Positions 1-5,497 are shown, numbered from the stretch's first letter. The stretch: 5,986 nucleotides of DNA from Oxalobacteraceae bacterium UBA5157 (GCA_002415335.1 DHXL01000016.1:1-5986); one strand, 5' to 3'. Translations and numbers: made by a program. Notes: generated by a model from the sequence alone, not told the origin.

Positions 1-1070
1 GCCAGTGAATTGCGCTTGCCGGCGACATTGATCATGTCGGCCATGCGGCCATGCAGCAGGAAGCGATCGCCGCCGATCAATTCGATCACATCGTTCATCG
101 GCGTCGGCTGCTCGATGTGCCCGCCCGACGCCCACATGACTTCGCCCCGCGGAGTCAGACACACGCCGCGCAATAGCGTCCATTCGTACGTCCTGGCTGA
201 CTTGCGCATCGCGATTTGGCCGGTTTCGGTGCTGCCGTAGATTTCCAGCAACGGTGCCTCGAAGCGCGCCTCGATCTCTTCAGCCAGCTGCGTGGACAAC
301 GGTGCGGTGGCCGAAATAACGAGATCGACGACCGGCACGTGCTGCTCGGTACGGATCACGCTGCGCAGATGAACCGGAGTCGATACCAGCGTGCGCGGAC
401 GCGGAACGGATTGGATTGCCGTGCAGATATCGGCCGCATAGAACGATTGGCCGGCGACCATGGCGTTGGCGCTTTGCATCACCATCAGCACCGTCGACTC
501 GAAGCCGTACATGTGCTGCGGCGGCACCGTGCCGATTACCGCGTGCCGGCGCCCGTCGTTCAAGCCGCTAGCCTCTGCTTCGGCCTGCACGTTGCGCACC
601 AGCGCGCCCCAGGTCTTTTTGTGCGGGAGCGGGATGCCGGTGGACCCCGATGTGAAAACGTAGGCGACCAGTTGCGTGCAGTCGATCTCGGGCACGGCAA
701 AGATCCGATGGTCCGGTTCGGACTGCTCGCAAGCCGCAGGAAAGCGCAGCTGCGGCAGCCCGACCGAACAATCCCGCTCGTCGGTGAGGCAAAATGCGTC
801 CGGCGCAAACTGTGCCAATTGACGGATCGTCTCGGCCGTGTGCGTCGATGGCAGCAAGCAGACCTTCTTGCTGGTCAATGCAGCCGCAAGTCCGACCGTA
901 AAGCGATAGCGGTCGCTGCATGCATTCAGCATGTGCCTGCCGGATAACAGCATGCCGCTGAGCTGCGCGACATCGGACAGAAAGCGCGCCGCCGTAATCG
1001 GCCTGCCATCGCTCCAGGCGATCACGCTGTCAGCGCGCGGGTGGGTAATCAGGGGAAGCGTTTGCATCAT
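1..1070 (-). CDS. AMP-forming acyl/aryl ligase, aryl polyene (ApeH)-like, 3' end beyond window
   Basis: Reading leftward from ATG-ATG at 1070/1067, an uninterrupted frame of 356 codons reaches base 1, so the C-terminus is missing. It is an ANL-superfamily adenylating enzyme, which activates a carboxylic acid as acyl-AMP and passes it to a phosphopantetheine thiol. Visible motifs are an A3 P-loop at residues 140-154 (TSGSTGIPLPHKKTW), an A4-like PPQHMYGFE at 183-191, A5 YGSTETG at 278-284 and an A7-like GRMADMINVAGKR at 341-353. The C-terminal lysine domain would be off the window; relatives are about 450 residues. The P-loop form with PHKKTW and the HMYGFE segment are those of AMP-ligases in aryl polyene clusters, proposed to load an aryl starter acid onto an ACP. 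The first codons overlap the upstream membrane-protein gene by about 40 bp, and no strong Shine-Dalgarno is seen. Ligase family assignment is firm; substrate and ApeH role are inferred from neighbours. Confidence 0.88.
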   Translation of the reverse strand, partial: MMQTLPLITHPRADSVIAWSDGRPITAARFLSDVAQLSGMLLSGRHMLNACSDRYRFTVGLAAALTSKKVCLLPSTHTAETIRQLAQFAPDAFCLTDERDCSVGLPQLRFPAACEQSEPDHRIFAVPEIDCTQLVAYVFTSGSTGIPLPHKKTWGALVRNVQAEAEASGLNDGRRHAVIGTVPPQHMYGFESTVLMVMQSANAMVAGQSFYAADICTAIQSVPRPRTLVSTPVHLRSVIRTEQHVPVVDLVISATAPLSTQLAEEIEARFEAPLLEIYGSTETGQIAMRKSARTYEWTLLRGVCLTPRGEVMWASGGHIEQPTPMNDVIELIGGDRFLLHGRMADMINVAGKRNSL

Positions 1071-1737
1071 GATCGTCTTGTTCGTGTTGCTGCCGTTGGC
1101 GGCCGGGGGGACCGCTCCAGGCCGCCTTGACCGCGGCCAGGATGTGGGCCGGCTCCATGTCCAGATCCATCTGACGCCGCACCGCATACTCGGCGATGAA
1201 CATCAGGCAGACCAGCGGCGCGGTGAAGAAATTCGCGAATGCCGACCAGATCGCGAGCGGCGCCGCGAAGTAAATCACAGTCGACGCGGTTGCCATCATG
1301 CCGAAAAAACCGACCCATGCGGCCGTCACCTGGCGCGTGTAGCGTAGCAGTGCCGGTGTCAGGGGGCCGTGCACCATCCTGGCAAAATAACTGCACATCG
1401 GCTCATGGCCGTGACCGAGAGTACGGGCAAATGCCAGACACAGCATAATTTGCATGCCGGCATGCTCGATCCAGAAAATTCGGCTGTAATGGTGCTCGAT
1501 CGCGCCCCATGCCATGGACAGGCCCACGCAAGCGAGTGCGATCGCGGCCAGCAGCAAGATGCGGCGCGGGGAGCGCCAGGCAACCGAAATGGCGGCCACC
1601 AGGATCGGAGCAAGCGCCACAAATGCGCCAAGCGTCTCGTTGCCTGGCGTGGTATTGGTGTGATGTGCAAGCAGGGCATAGCCGATTGCGAGGGCAATGC
1701 AGGCACACCACCGCGCCACTACAACCACGCGTGACAT
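1030..1737 (-). CDS. COG4648-type polytopic membrane protein, aryl polyene (ApeG)-like
   Basis: This inner-membrane protein of 235 residues runs from ATG at 1737; an adjoining in-frame GTG at 1740 would add one residue. Hydrophobic segments at about 4-24, 37-54, 59-77, 89-106, 139-159 and 163-183 suggest up to six membrane spans. Between and after the last two spans come conserved-looking stretches: RYTRQVTAAWVGFF at about 132-145, then NFFTAPLVCLMFIAEYAVRR at about 169-188. I recognise these as the hallmark of the COG4648 family found in aryl polyene and related clusters. Its biochemical function is not established; a role in moving or presenting the polyene product or its lipid acceptor is a guess. 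The start overlaps the ACP stop (GTGATG arrangement) and the tail overlaps the ligase start, so translational coupling is likely. The last 25 or so residues are polar (Q, D, H, P) and probably cytoplasmic. Confidence 0.85.
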   Translation of the reverse strand: MSRVVVVARWCACIALAIGYALLAHHTNTTPGNETLGAFVALAPILVAAISVAWRSPRRILLLAAIALACVGLSMAWGAIEHHYSRIFWIEHAGMQIMLCLAFARTLGHGHEPMCSYFARMVHGPLTPALLRYTRQVTAAWVGFFGMMATASTVIYFAAPLAIWSAFANFFTAPLVCLMFIAEYAVRRQMDLDMEPAHILAAVKAAWSGPPGRQRQQHEQDDHDANASPDYPPAR

Positions 1738-2021
1738 CACGTGGTTCTCTGGGCGCTTATGTATTCAGTCAGACTGCGCAGCGAACTGAAAATGCGATGA
1801 TTGTCGTCATTGTCGGCGCGCAGTTGCAGGCCGTAACGTTTGGACACCACCAAAGCGACTTCGAGCACGTCGATCGAGTCGAGTCCCAACCCATCGCCGT
1901 AAAGAGGATCGTCCGGACCGATCTCTTCCGCCGCCACATCAAGATTGAGCGCATCCACGATCAGCGCGGCGACTTCGCTTTGCAAACCAAGGTCATAGAT
2001 TGGTGCTGTATTTTCAGACAT
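1737..2021 (-). CDS. acyl carrier protein of an aryl polyene-type operon
   Basis: A 94-residue acidic protein with the classic carrier fold signature. GDGLGLDSIDVLEVAL carries the phosphopantetheine attachment serine at residue 49, at the start of helix 2. It would hold starter and growing acyl chains as thioesters for the neighbouring ligase and for synthase genes presumed further left. It is somewhat longer than the roughly 78-residue housekeeping AcpP, and the PLYGDGLGLDSID form with a C-terminal SSLRSLTEYI helix matches specialised carriers of aryl polyene clusters (ApeE or ApeF) better than fatty-acid AcpP. It is the first gene of the leftward operon and its stop overlaps the start of the membrane-protein gene by 1 to 4 bases. 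Such clusters often hold two adjacent carriers; only one is here, so I do not assign E or F. There is no clear Shine-Dalgarno before ATG 2021. Confidence 0.9.
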   Translation of the reverse strand: MSENTAPIYDLGLQSEVAALIVDALNLDVAAEEIGPDDPLYGDGLGLDSIDVLEVALVVSKRYGLQLRADNDDNHRIFSSLRSLTEYISAQRTT

Positions 2022-2100
2022 TGGTCGTGCTTGCCATAGAAGTGAGAATCGACGGATATTACGTTAAAGAAGGGGGTAGTGGCGGGAAAAATACGCTGAT

Positions 2101-2115
2101 TGGTATATCGTACCA
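2101..2115. promoter_or_regulatory. operator-like inverted repeat TGGTA-N5-TACCA
   Basis: Perfect 5-bp arms (2101-2105 and 2111-2115) flank a 5-bp centre, and an interrupted CGCTG/CAGCG match extends the dyad outward. The repeat covers the candidate -10 element of the leftward ACP operon, a position typical of a repressor site. The arms are short, so chance is possible, and no regulator gene is visible in the window to pair with it. Confidence 0.3.
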
Positions 2116-2136
2116 GCGTTACCGCAATTGGCTCAA
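2107..2136 (-). promoter_or_regulatory. weak candidate sigma-70 promoter for the ACP-membrane-ligase operon
   Basis: On the minus strand, TTGAGC (2136-2131, 4 of 6 matches to TTGACA) and TACGAT (2112-2107, 4 of 6 to TATAAT) are 18 bp apart. This would give a leader of about 80 bases before the ACP start at 2021. It is the best-spaced pair I found upstream of the operon, but it is weak and could be fortuitous. A regulated or alternative-sigma promoter is equally possible. Confidence 0.25.
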
Positions 2137-2263
2137 TCGTTTTATCGGTCCGCGCAACCGGACACCGGCTTGCTGCCGGCCAAGGTGGAAAGCGGAGCCT
2201 GCCGGCCGGCATTCGGCGCGTCCGCGACCCACGCCGAGGGCATGCAGCGGTTTTGCTTTTCAG

Positions 2264-2292
2264 TCGAGAAGGAGCCAAAATAAGCCTATAAT
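2264..2292 (+). promoter_or_regulatory. sigma-70-type promoter candidate for ptsN
   Basis: A perfect TATAAT at 2287-2292 follows TCGAGA at 2264-2269 (4 of 6 to TTGACA) with an ideal 17-bp spacer. Transcription would begin near 2299, giving a leader of about 24 bases before ATG 2323. It also places the in-frame TTG at 2296 at or before the transcript start, supporting 2323 as the ptsN start codon. This promoter would make ptsN-hprK-rapZ independent of genes further left. Confidence 0.5.
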
Positions 2293-2310
2293 TCGTTGCG
2301 AAACTACTTT

Positions 2311-2321
2311 GTGCATTGCAC
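2311..2321. repeat. 11-bp perfect palindrome abutting the ptsN start codon
   Basis: GTGCATTGCAC is two 5-bp arms about a single central T, ending one base before ATG 2323. It occupies the place where a Shine-Dalgarno would sit. It may be a protein-binding site at or just after the transcription start, or chance. Confidence 0.35.
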
Positions 2322-2322
2322 C

Positions 2323-2796
2323 ATGAATCATTTCAGTCGAATTCTCCCGCCCGAAAATGTTGCTCTCAATCTGGACGTATCCAGCAAGAAACGCGCATTC
2401 GAGCAAGCCGGTTTGCTATTCGAAAACAATTGCGGAATCGCCCGCTCGATCGTATCGGACAACTTGTTTGCGCGCGAGCGCATGGGTTCGACCGGACTCG
2501 GCCACGGCGTGGCGGTGCCACATGGCCGCATCAAAGGCTTGAAAACGCCGCTCGCCGCGTTCGTGCGGCTGGCCGAGCCGATACCGTTCGAGTCGCCCGA
2601 CGGTGAACCGGTGAACCTGCTCGTATTCCTGTTGATTCCCGATCATGTGACCCAACAGCATCTCGAAATCCTGTCGGAAATCGCCGAAATGTTTTCGGAC
2701 GAGGCGTTCCGCACAGTGCTCGCAACGGCGCCCGATGCGGCGGCGGTCCACGCGCGCATAATCACTTGGCAATCCAGCATGCAAAGCATTTCGTAG
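2323..2796 (+). CDS. ptsN: nitrogen-regulatory PTS protein EIIA-Ntr
   Basis: A cytoplasmic 157-residue regulator with the PTS EIIA type-2 (mannitol/fructose-like) fold. It takes phosphate from HPr or NPr on a histidine and works through protein contacts (potassium transport, stress and nitrogen control in studied species) rather than sugar uptake. The phospho-acceptor is His67 in GLGHGVAVPHGRI, with the partner-type histidine His113 in QQHLEILSEIAEMF. The opening MNHFSRILPPENV and KKRAFEQAGLLFENN are characteristic of betaproteobacterial PtsN, fixing the start at ATG 2323 rather than the in-frame TTG at 2296, which would lie at or before the transcript start of the predicted promoter. Length is normal for the family. 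It is followed 56 bp later by hprK, so the two HPr-directed proteins are probably co-transcribed. There is no Shine-Dalgarno of note. Confidence 0.95.
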   Translation: MNHFSRILPPENVALNLDVSSKKRAFEQAGLLFENNCGIARSIVSDNLFARERMGSTGLGHGVAVPHGRIKGLKTPLAAFVRLAEPIPFESPDGEPVNLLVFLLIPDHVTQQHLEILSEIAEMFSDEAFRTVLATAPDAAAVHARIITWQSSMQSIS

Positions 2797-2803
2797 TCGC
2801 GGT

Positions 2804-2825
2804 TTTTGTCGCCGCTTTTGTCGCC
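2804..2825. repeat. two direct copies of TTTTGTCGCC, period 12 bp, in the ptsN-hprK gap
   Basis: Identical 10-base units lie at 2804-2813 and 2816-2825, within the 56-bp spacer between ptsN and hprK. This looks like a short slippage duplication. A paired binding site is possible but nothing else supports one. Confidence 0.4.
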
Positions 2826-2852
2826 AACCCTGTTGCCGGGACCATCACAATC

Positions 2853-3791
2853 ATGCCTTTATCGACACCGCTGACGATCCAGCAGCTCTACGACGACAAC
2901 CGGGAGTCGCTGCAACTGGGCTGGTTCGCCGGCTTTCCCGGCGGCGAACGGTTGATTTCCGGCGACGCCACGTCGGCCGCCGATCAAGTCGGTCACCTGA
3001 ACCTGATCCATCCCGGCCGCATCCAGATCTTCGGACATCAGGAAACGCAGTATTACAAACGGCTGTCCCCCACCTCGCGCGTGAATCACACCGAAGAGTT
3101 GGTCGCCGGCGACCCGCCCGCCTTCATCATCGCGCAGGGACTGGAAACGCCGCCTTACATTCTGTCCATCTGCGACGAAAAAAATATCCCTTTGTTTTCC
3201 ACGCCGCTGCCGGCCGCGCAAGTGATCGACTACCTGCGCGTGTACTTGTCCAAGAAACTCGCGCAGCGCATCACGATGCACGGCGTCTTCATGGATGTAC
3301 TCGGCGTCGGCGTGCTGATTACCGGCGAGTCCGGCTTGGGCAAGAGCGAGCTCGGACTGGAATTGATTTCCCGCAATCACGGCCTGGTCGCCGACGACGC
3401 GGTTGAATTCGCGCGCATCGCGCCGCACATGATTGAAGGCCGCTGCCCCGCGCTGCTGCAGAACCTGCTGGAAGTGCGCGGCCTCGGCTTGCTCGATATC
3501 AAGACCATCTTCGGCGAGACCGCCGTGCGCCGCAAGATGCGCCTGAAACTGATCGTGCACCTGGTGCGCCGCAGCACGCTGGAAGAGAACTACGAACGCC
3601 TGCCGCTGCATTCGCAAACCGAAGACGTACTTGGGCTGCCGATACGCAAAGTCGTGATCCCGGTCGAAGCCGGTCGCAACCTTGCGGTGTTGCTGGAAGC
3701 GGCGGTGCGCAACACGATCCTGCAACTACGCGGGATCGATACGCTCAAAGAATTCATGGAGCGGCAACAGCAGGCGATGGGCGGCGAATAG
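2853..3791 (+). CDS. hprK: HPr kinase/phosphorylase
   Basis: A 312-residue bifunctional enzyme that phosphorylates HPr on its regulatory serine with ATP or pyrophosphate and removes the phosphate by phosphorolysis. An N-terminal domain (about 1-130) precedes the kinase core. The core shows His143 in MHGVFMDVLG, Walker A GESGLGKS at 158-165, the paired catalytic aspartates 181-182 in LVADDAVEF, and the family signature EVRGLGLLDIKTIFG at 207-221. The C-terminal RNTILQLRGIDTL is typical of betaproteobacterial forms. Start ATG 2853 (MPLSTPLTIQQLYDDN) matches the family's N-terminus. The frame stays open upstream to a TTG at 2766 inside ptsN, but that extension is a hydrophobic stretch not expected on this soluble hexamer. 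In proteobacteria with an incomplete PTS, HprK acts with PtsN and HPr in regulation rather than sugar transport. All key residues are intact. Confidence 0.97.
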   Translation: MPLSTPLTIQQLYDDNRESLQLGWFAGFPGGERLISGDATSAADQVGHLNLIHPGRIQIFGHQETQYYKRLSPTSRVNHTEELVAGDPPAFIIAQGLETPPYILSICDEKNIPLFSTPLPAAQVIDYLRVYLSKKLAQRITMHGVFMDVLGVGVLITGESGLGKSELGLELISRNHGLVADDAVEFARIAPHMIEGRCPALLQNLLEVRGLGLLDIKTIFGETAVRRKMRLKLIVHLVRRSTLEENYERLPLHSQTEDVLGLPIRKVVIPVEAGRNLAVLLEAAVRNTILQLRGIDTLKEFMERQQQAMGGE

Positions 3792-3864
3792 GGCGCGGCG
3801 CCGATCTGTCTAACGATTCGGATCGCTAACAACTTTGCCGGCGCTTCCGGTATGATCATTGCCT

Positions 3865-4728
3865 ATGCGCATTATCGTTATCACCGGCATTTCCGGCTCG
3901 GGTAAATCGGTCGGGCTAAACGCACTCGAAGATGCGGGATATTTTTGCGTCGATAATTTGCCACCGAGCTTGCTGCCGGCTCTGGTCGAGACCCGACTGC
4001 AAGAGGGTGCGCAATCGCTGGCGGTCGCGATGGATGCCCGCAGCGCCGATTCGCTGGCTGGCCTGCCGGCCGACATCAAGCGCCTCAAGCGCGATGGCCA
4101 TGACGTAAAGGTGCTGTTCCTGACCGCCAAGACCGAATCGCTGATCGCCCGTTTCTCCGAGACGCGCCGTAGCCACCCGCTGTCGCATCGACTGCAGGCG
4201 GGCCAAAGCCCCGCCGATAGACCGACGCTGATGGAGTGCATTACCCGCGAAAGGGAAATGCTGGTGGCCATCGAAGGCTTGGGCGACATGATCGATACCT
4301 CCGGCCTGTCCGCCAACAAGCTGCGCGCGTGGATCAAGGAACTGGTCGAATCCGAGCGCACGCCGCTGACACTCTTGTTCGAGTCATTCGCGTTCAAGTT
4401 CGGCGTGCCGCTCGATGCGGATCTGGTATTCGATGTGCGGGTATTGCCGAATCCGCACTATGACATCGCCTTGCGCCCGCTGACCGGCAGGGATGCGCCG
4501 GTCGCCGCCTTTCTCGATGCGCAACCCGAGGCCGCCGAGCTGCTGGCCGATATCCGCAGCTTCATCGAAAAATGGCTGCCGGCCTTCAAGAGTGATAACC
4601 GCAGTTACTTGACCGTCGCCATCGGGTGTACCGGCGGGCAGCATCGCTCGGTCTACATGACCGAGCGGCTGGCCGCGTATTTCCGGGCGTCCGAGCGCGT
4701 CGTGCTGCGACACCGCGAACTCAACTGA
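3865..4728 (+). CDS. rapZ: RapZ family nucleotide-binding / GlcN6P-sensing adaptor
   Basis: 287 residues from ATG 3865; a TTG two codons upstream is less likely. The N-terminal P-loop domain has GISGSGKS at 8-15 and CVDNLPPSLL from residue 28. The C-terminal domain has the family motifs FDVRVLPNPHY and IGCTGGQHRSVYMTERL. In E. coli RapZ binds glucosamine-6-phosphate through its C-terminal domain and delivers the small RNA GlmZ to RNase E, thereby setting GlmS levels. Betaproteobacteria are not known to carry GlmZ, so the partner here may differ. The protein ends in RHRELN and lacks the lysine/arginine-rich extension that follows this point in the E. coli protein and contributes to RNA binding. 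It lies 73 bp after hprK with no convincing terminator between, consistent with the conserved ptsN-hprK-rapZ operon. Family assignment is firm; the downstream target is open. Confidence 0.96.
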   Translation: MRIIVITGISGSGKSVGLNALEDAGYFCVDNLPPSLLPALVETRLQEGAQSLAVAMDARSADSLAGLPADIKRLKRDGHDVKVLFLTAKTESLIARFSETRRSHPLSHRLQAGQSPADRPTLMECITREREMLVAIEGLGDMIDTSGLSANKLRAWIKELVESERTPLTLLFESFAFKFGVPLDADLVFDVRVLPNPHYDIALRPLTGRDAPVAAFLDAQPEAAELLADIRSFIEKWLPAFKSDNRSYLTVAIGCTGGQHRSVYMTERLAAYFRASERVVLRHRELN

Positions 4729-4769
4729 CTGCACGCCAGTCGTCCCTCCTCACGCGATGCGCGCTTGCC

Positions 4770-5396
4770 ATGCAAACAAATAGCACATGGATTCCGCTGT
4801 TCCCGCTTAATACCGTGTTGTTTCCCGGCGGAGTCCTGCCACTGAAAGTGTTCGAAACGCGCTATGTCGACATGGTACGCGATTGCATGAGACGCGAAGT
4901 CCGGTTCGGCATCGTACTGATCAAATCCGGTCGCGAAGTGGGACCGGCGGCCGAACCGGAAGCGGTCGGCTGCCTCGCCAGCATTTCGCGCTGGGACATG
5001 GAGAAACTCGGCCTGTTGATATTGCATACCGAGGGCAGCCAGCGCTTTCGCATCCTGCAAACGCGCGAGTTGCCGGATCACAGGCTGGAAGCGCGCGTCG
5101 CCATGATCGCGGCGGACAAAGCCGTTCCGGTGAGCGCGATGCACGTCCGTTGCGCCAAGGCGCTCAAGCTGGTCATCGACGACATCAATTCCAGGGGCGA
5201 GGCGGAACAGGGGGTCGCATTCGTGAGTCCGTTCGCTACGCCGCCACAATTGGACGATGCCGGCTGGGTCGCCAACCGATGGTGCGAGATCCTGCCGATA
5301 CCGCTCAAGGCGCGCCAGAAACTGCTGGAGTTGGAAGATGCGGGCAGCCGCCTAAGCGTGGTCGACAAATACCTGCAGCAGCACAAGATTCTCTGA
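4770..5396 (+). CDS. stand-alone LON substrate-binding-domain protein
   Basis: A 208-residue cytoplasmic protein that is essentially only the N-terminal (LAN/PUA-like) domain of Lon protease, COG2802 type. The opening IPLFPLNTVLFPGGVLPLKV followed by FETRYVDMV is the diagnostic start of this domain, and a helical bundle-like half follows to the C-terminus. No AAA+ ATPase or serine-lysine protease domain follows, so it is not a protease itself. A role in recognising or presenting proteins has been suggested for the family, but no activity is established. Start ATG 4770 places the domain at residue 7; the frame upstream overlaps rapZ and carries no domain sequence. It sits 41 bp after rapZ and probably shares its transcript. 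It is commonly found between rapZ and mutY in Burkholderiales. Length is ordinary for the family. Confidence 0.92.
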   Translation: MQTNSTWIPLFPLNTVLFPGGVLPLKVFETRYVDMVRDCMRREVRFGIVLIKSGREVGPAAEPEAVGCLASISRWDMEKLGLLILHTEGSQRFRILQTRELPDHRLEARVAMIAADKAVPVSAMHVRCAKALKLVIDDINSRGEAEQGVAFVSPFATPPQLDDAGWVANRWCEILPIPLKARQKLLELEDAGSRLSVVDKYLQQHKIL

Positions 5397-5497
5397 AGTC
5401 GCGTGCCGGTGGAATTTCCTGGCCGGGTGAGCGGGACGATCCGGCACCCTTCAACGCCGGACGCGCGTCGGCGCTCCAGGCTTGCGCGTCAACGCGT
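5397..5497. terminator. convergent spacer with two stem-loops, possible transcription end for both flanking genes
   Basis: Between the converging stops of the LON-domain gene and mutY, GTGCCGG (5403-5409) pairs with CCGGCAC (5441-5447) across a 31-base loop. GACGCGC (5460-5466) pairs with GCGCGTC (5484-5490) across 17 bases. Neither is followed by a T-run on either strand, so a classic intrinsic terminator is not shown. They may act as transcript-end structures or with Rho. Confidence 0.25.

Larger units (their letters stand above)
2022..2322. other. divergent intergenic region between the ACP operon and ptsN
   Basis: This stretch separates two oppositely oriented operons and holds no gene I can support. 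Short open frames crossing it lack family resemblance and plausible ribosome binding sites. From left to right it contains an A/G-rich stretch around 2066-2092, an operator-like inverted repeat at 2101-2115, a weak leftward promoter candidate at 2107-2136, a G+C-rich segment with GCCGGC motifs at about 2174-2211, and the ptsN promoter at 2264-2292. I searched by eye for remains of an hpf/raiA gene, the usual neighbour upstream of ptsN, and saw none. Confidence 0.7.

Noticed and set aside
216..947. 243-codon plus-strand open frame across the ligase
   Set aside because: The minus-strand frame carries clear ANL motifs throughout, and the plus-strand product is low-complexity and Arg-rich with no family resemblance.
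2269..2274. AAGGAG as a ribosome binding site
   Set aside because: No start codon follows at proper spacing (a TAA comes at 2281), and it overlaps the -35 region of the ptsN promoter, so it is probably not transcribed from there.
2296..2322. TTG at 2296 as the ptsN start
   Set aside because: It lies at or before the predicted transcription start, and the nine extra residues do not match the PtsN N-terminus, which begins at ATG 2323.
2000..2326. Possible small gene or hpf remnant in the divergent intergenic region
   Set aside because: The translation on either strand shows no hpf/RaiA-like features, and the frame overlaps the ACP start and the ptsN start.
2859..3725. 288-codon open frame antisense to hprK
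   Set aside because: Its translation is rich in Gln, His, Arg and Ala with no recognisable domain; it is the mirror of a strongly conserved gene in high-G+C DNA.
4653..5249. 198-codon antisense frame across the LON-domain gene and rapZ end
   Set aside because: It spans two real genes and their spacer, and its composition is that of a shadow frame.
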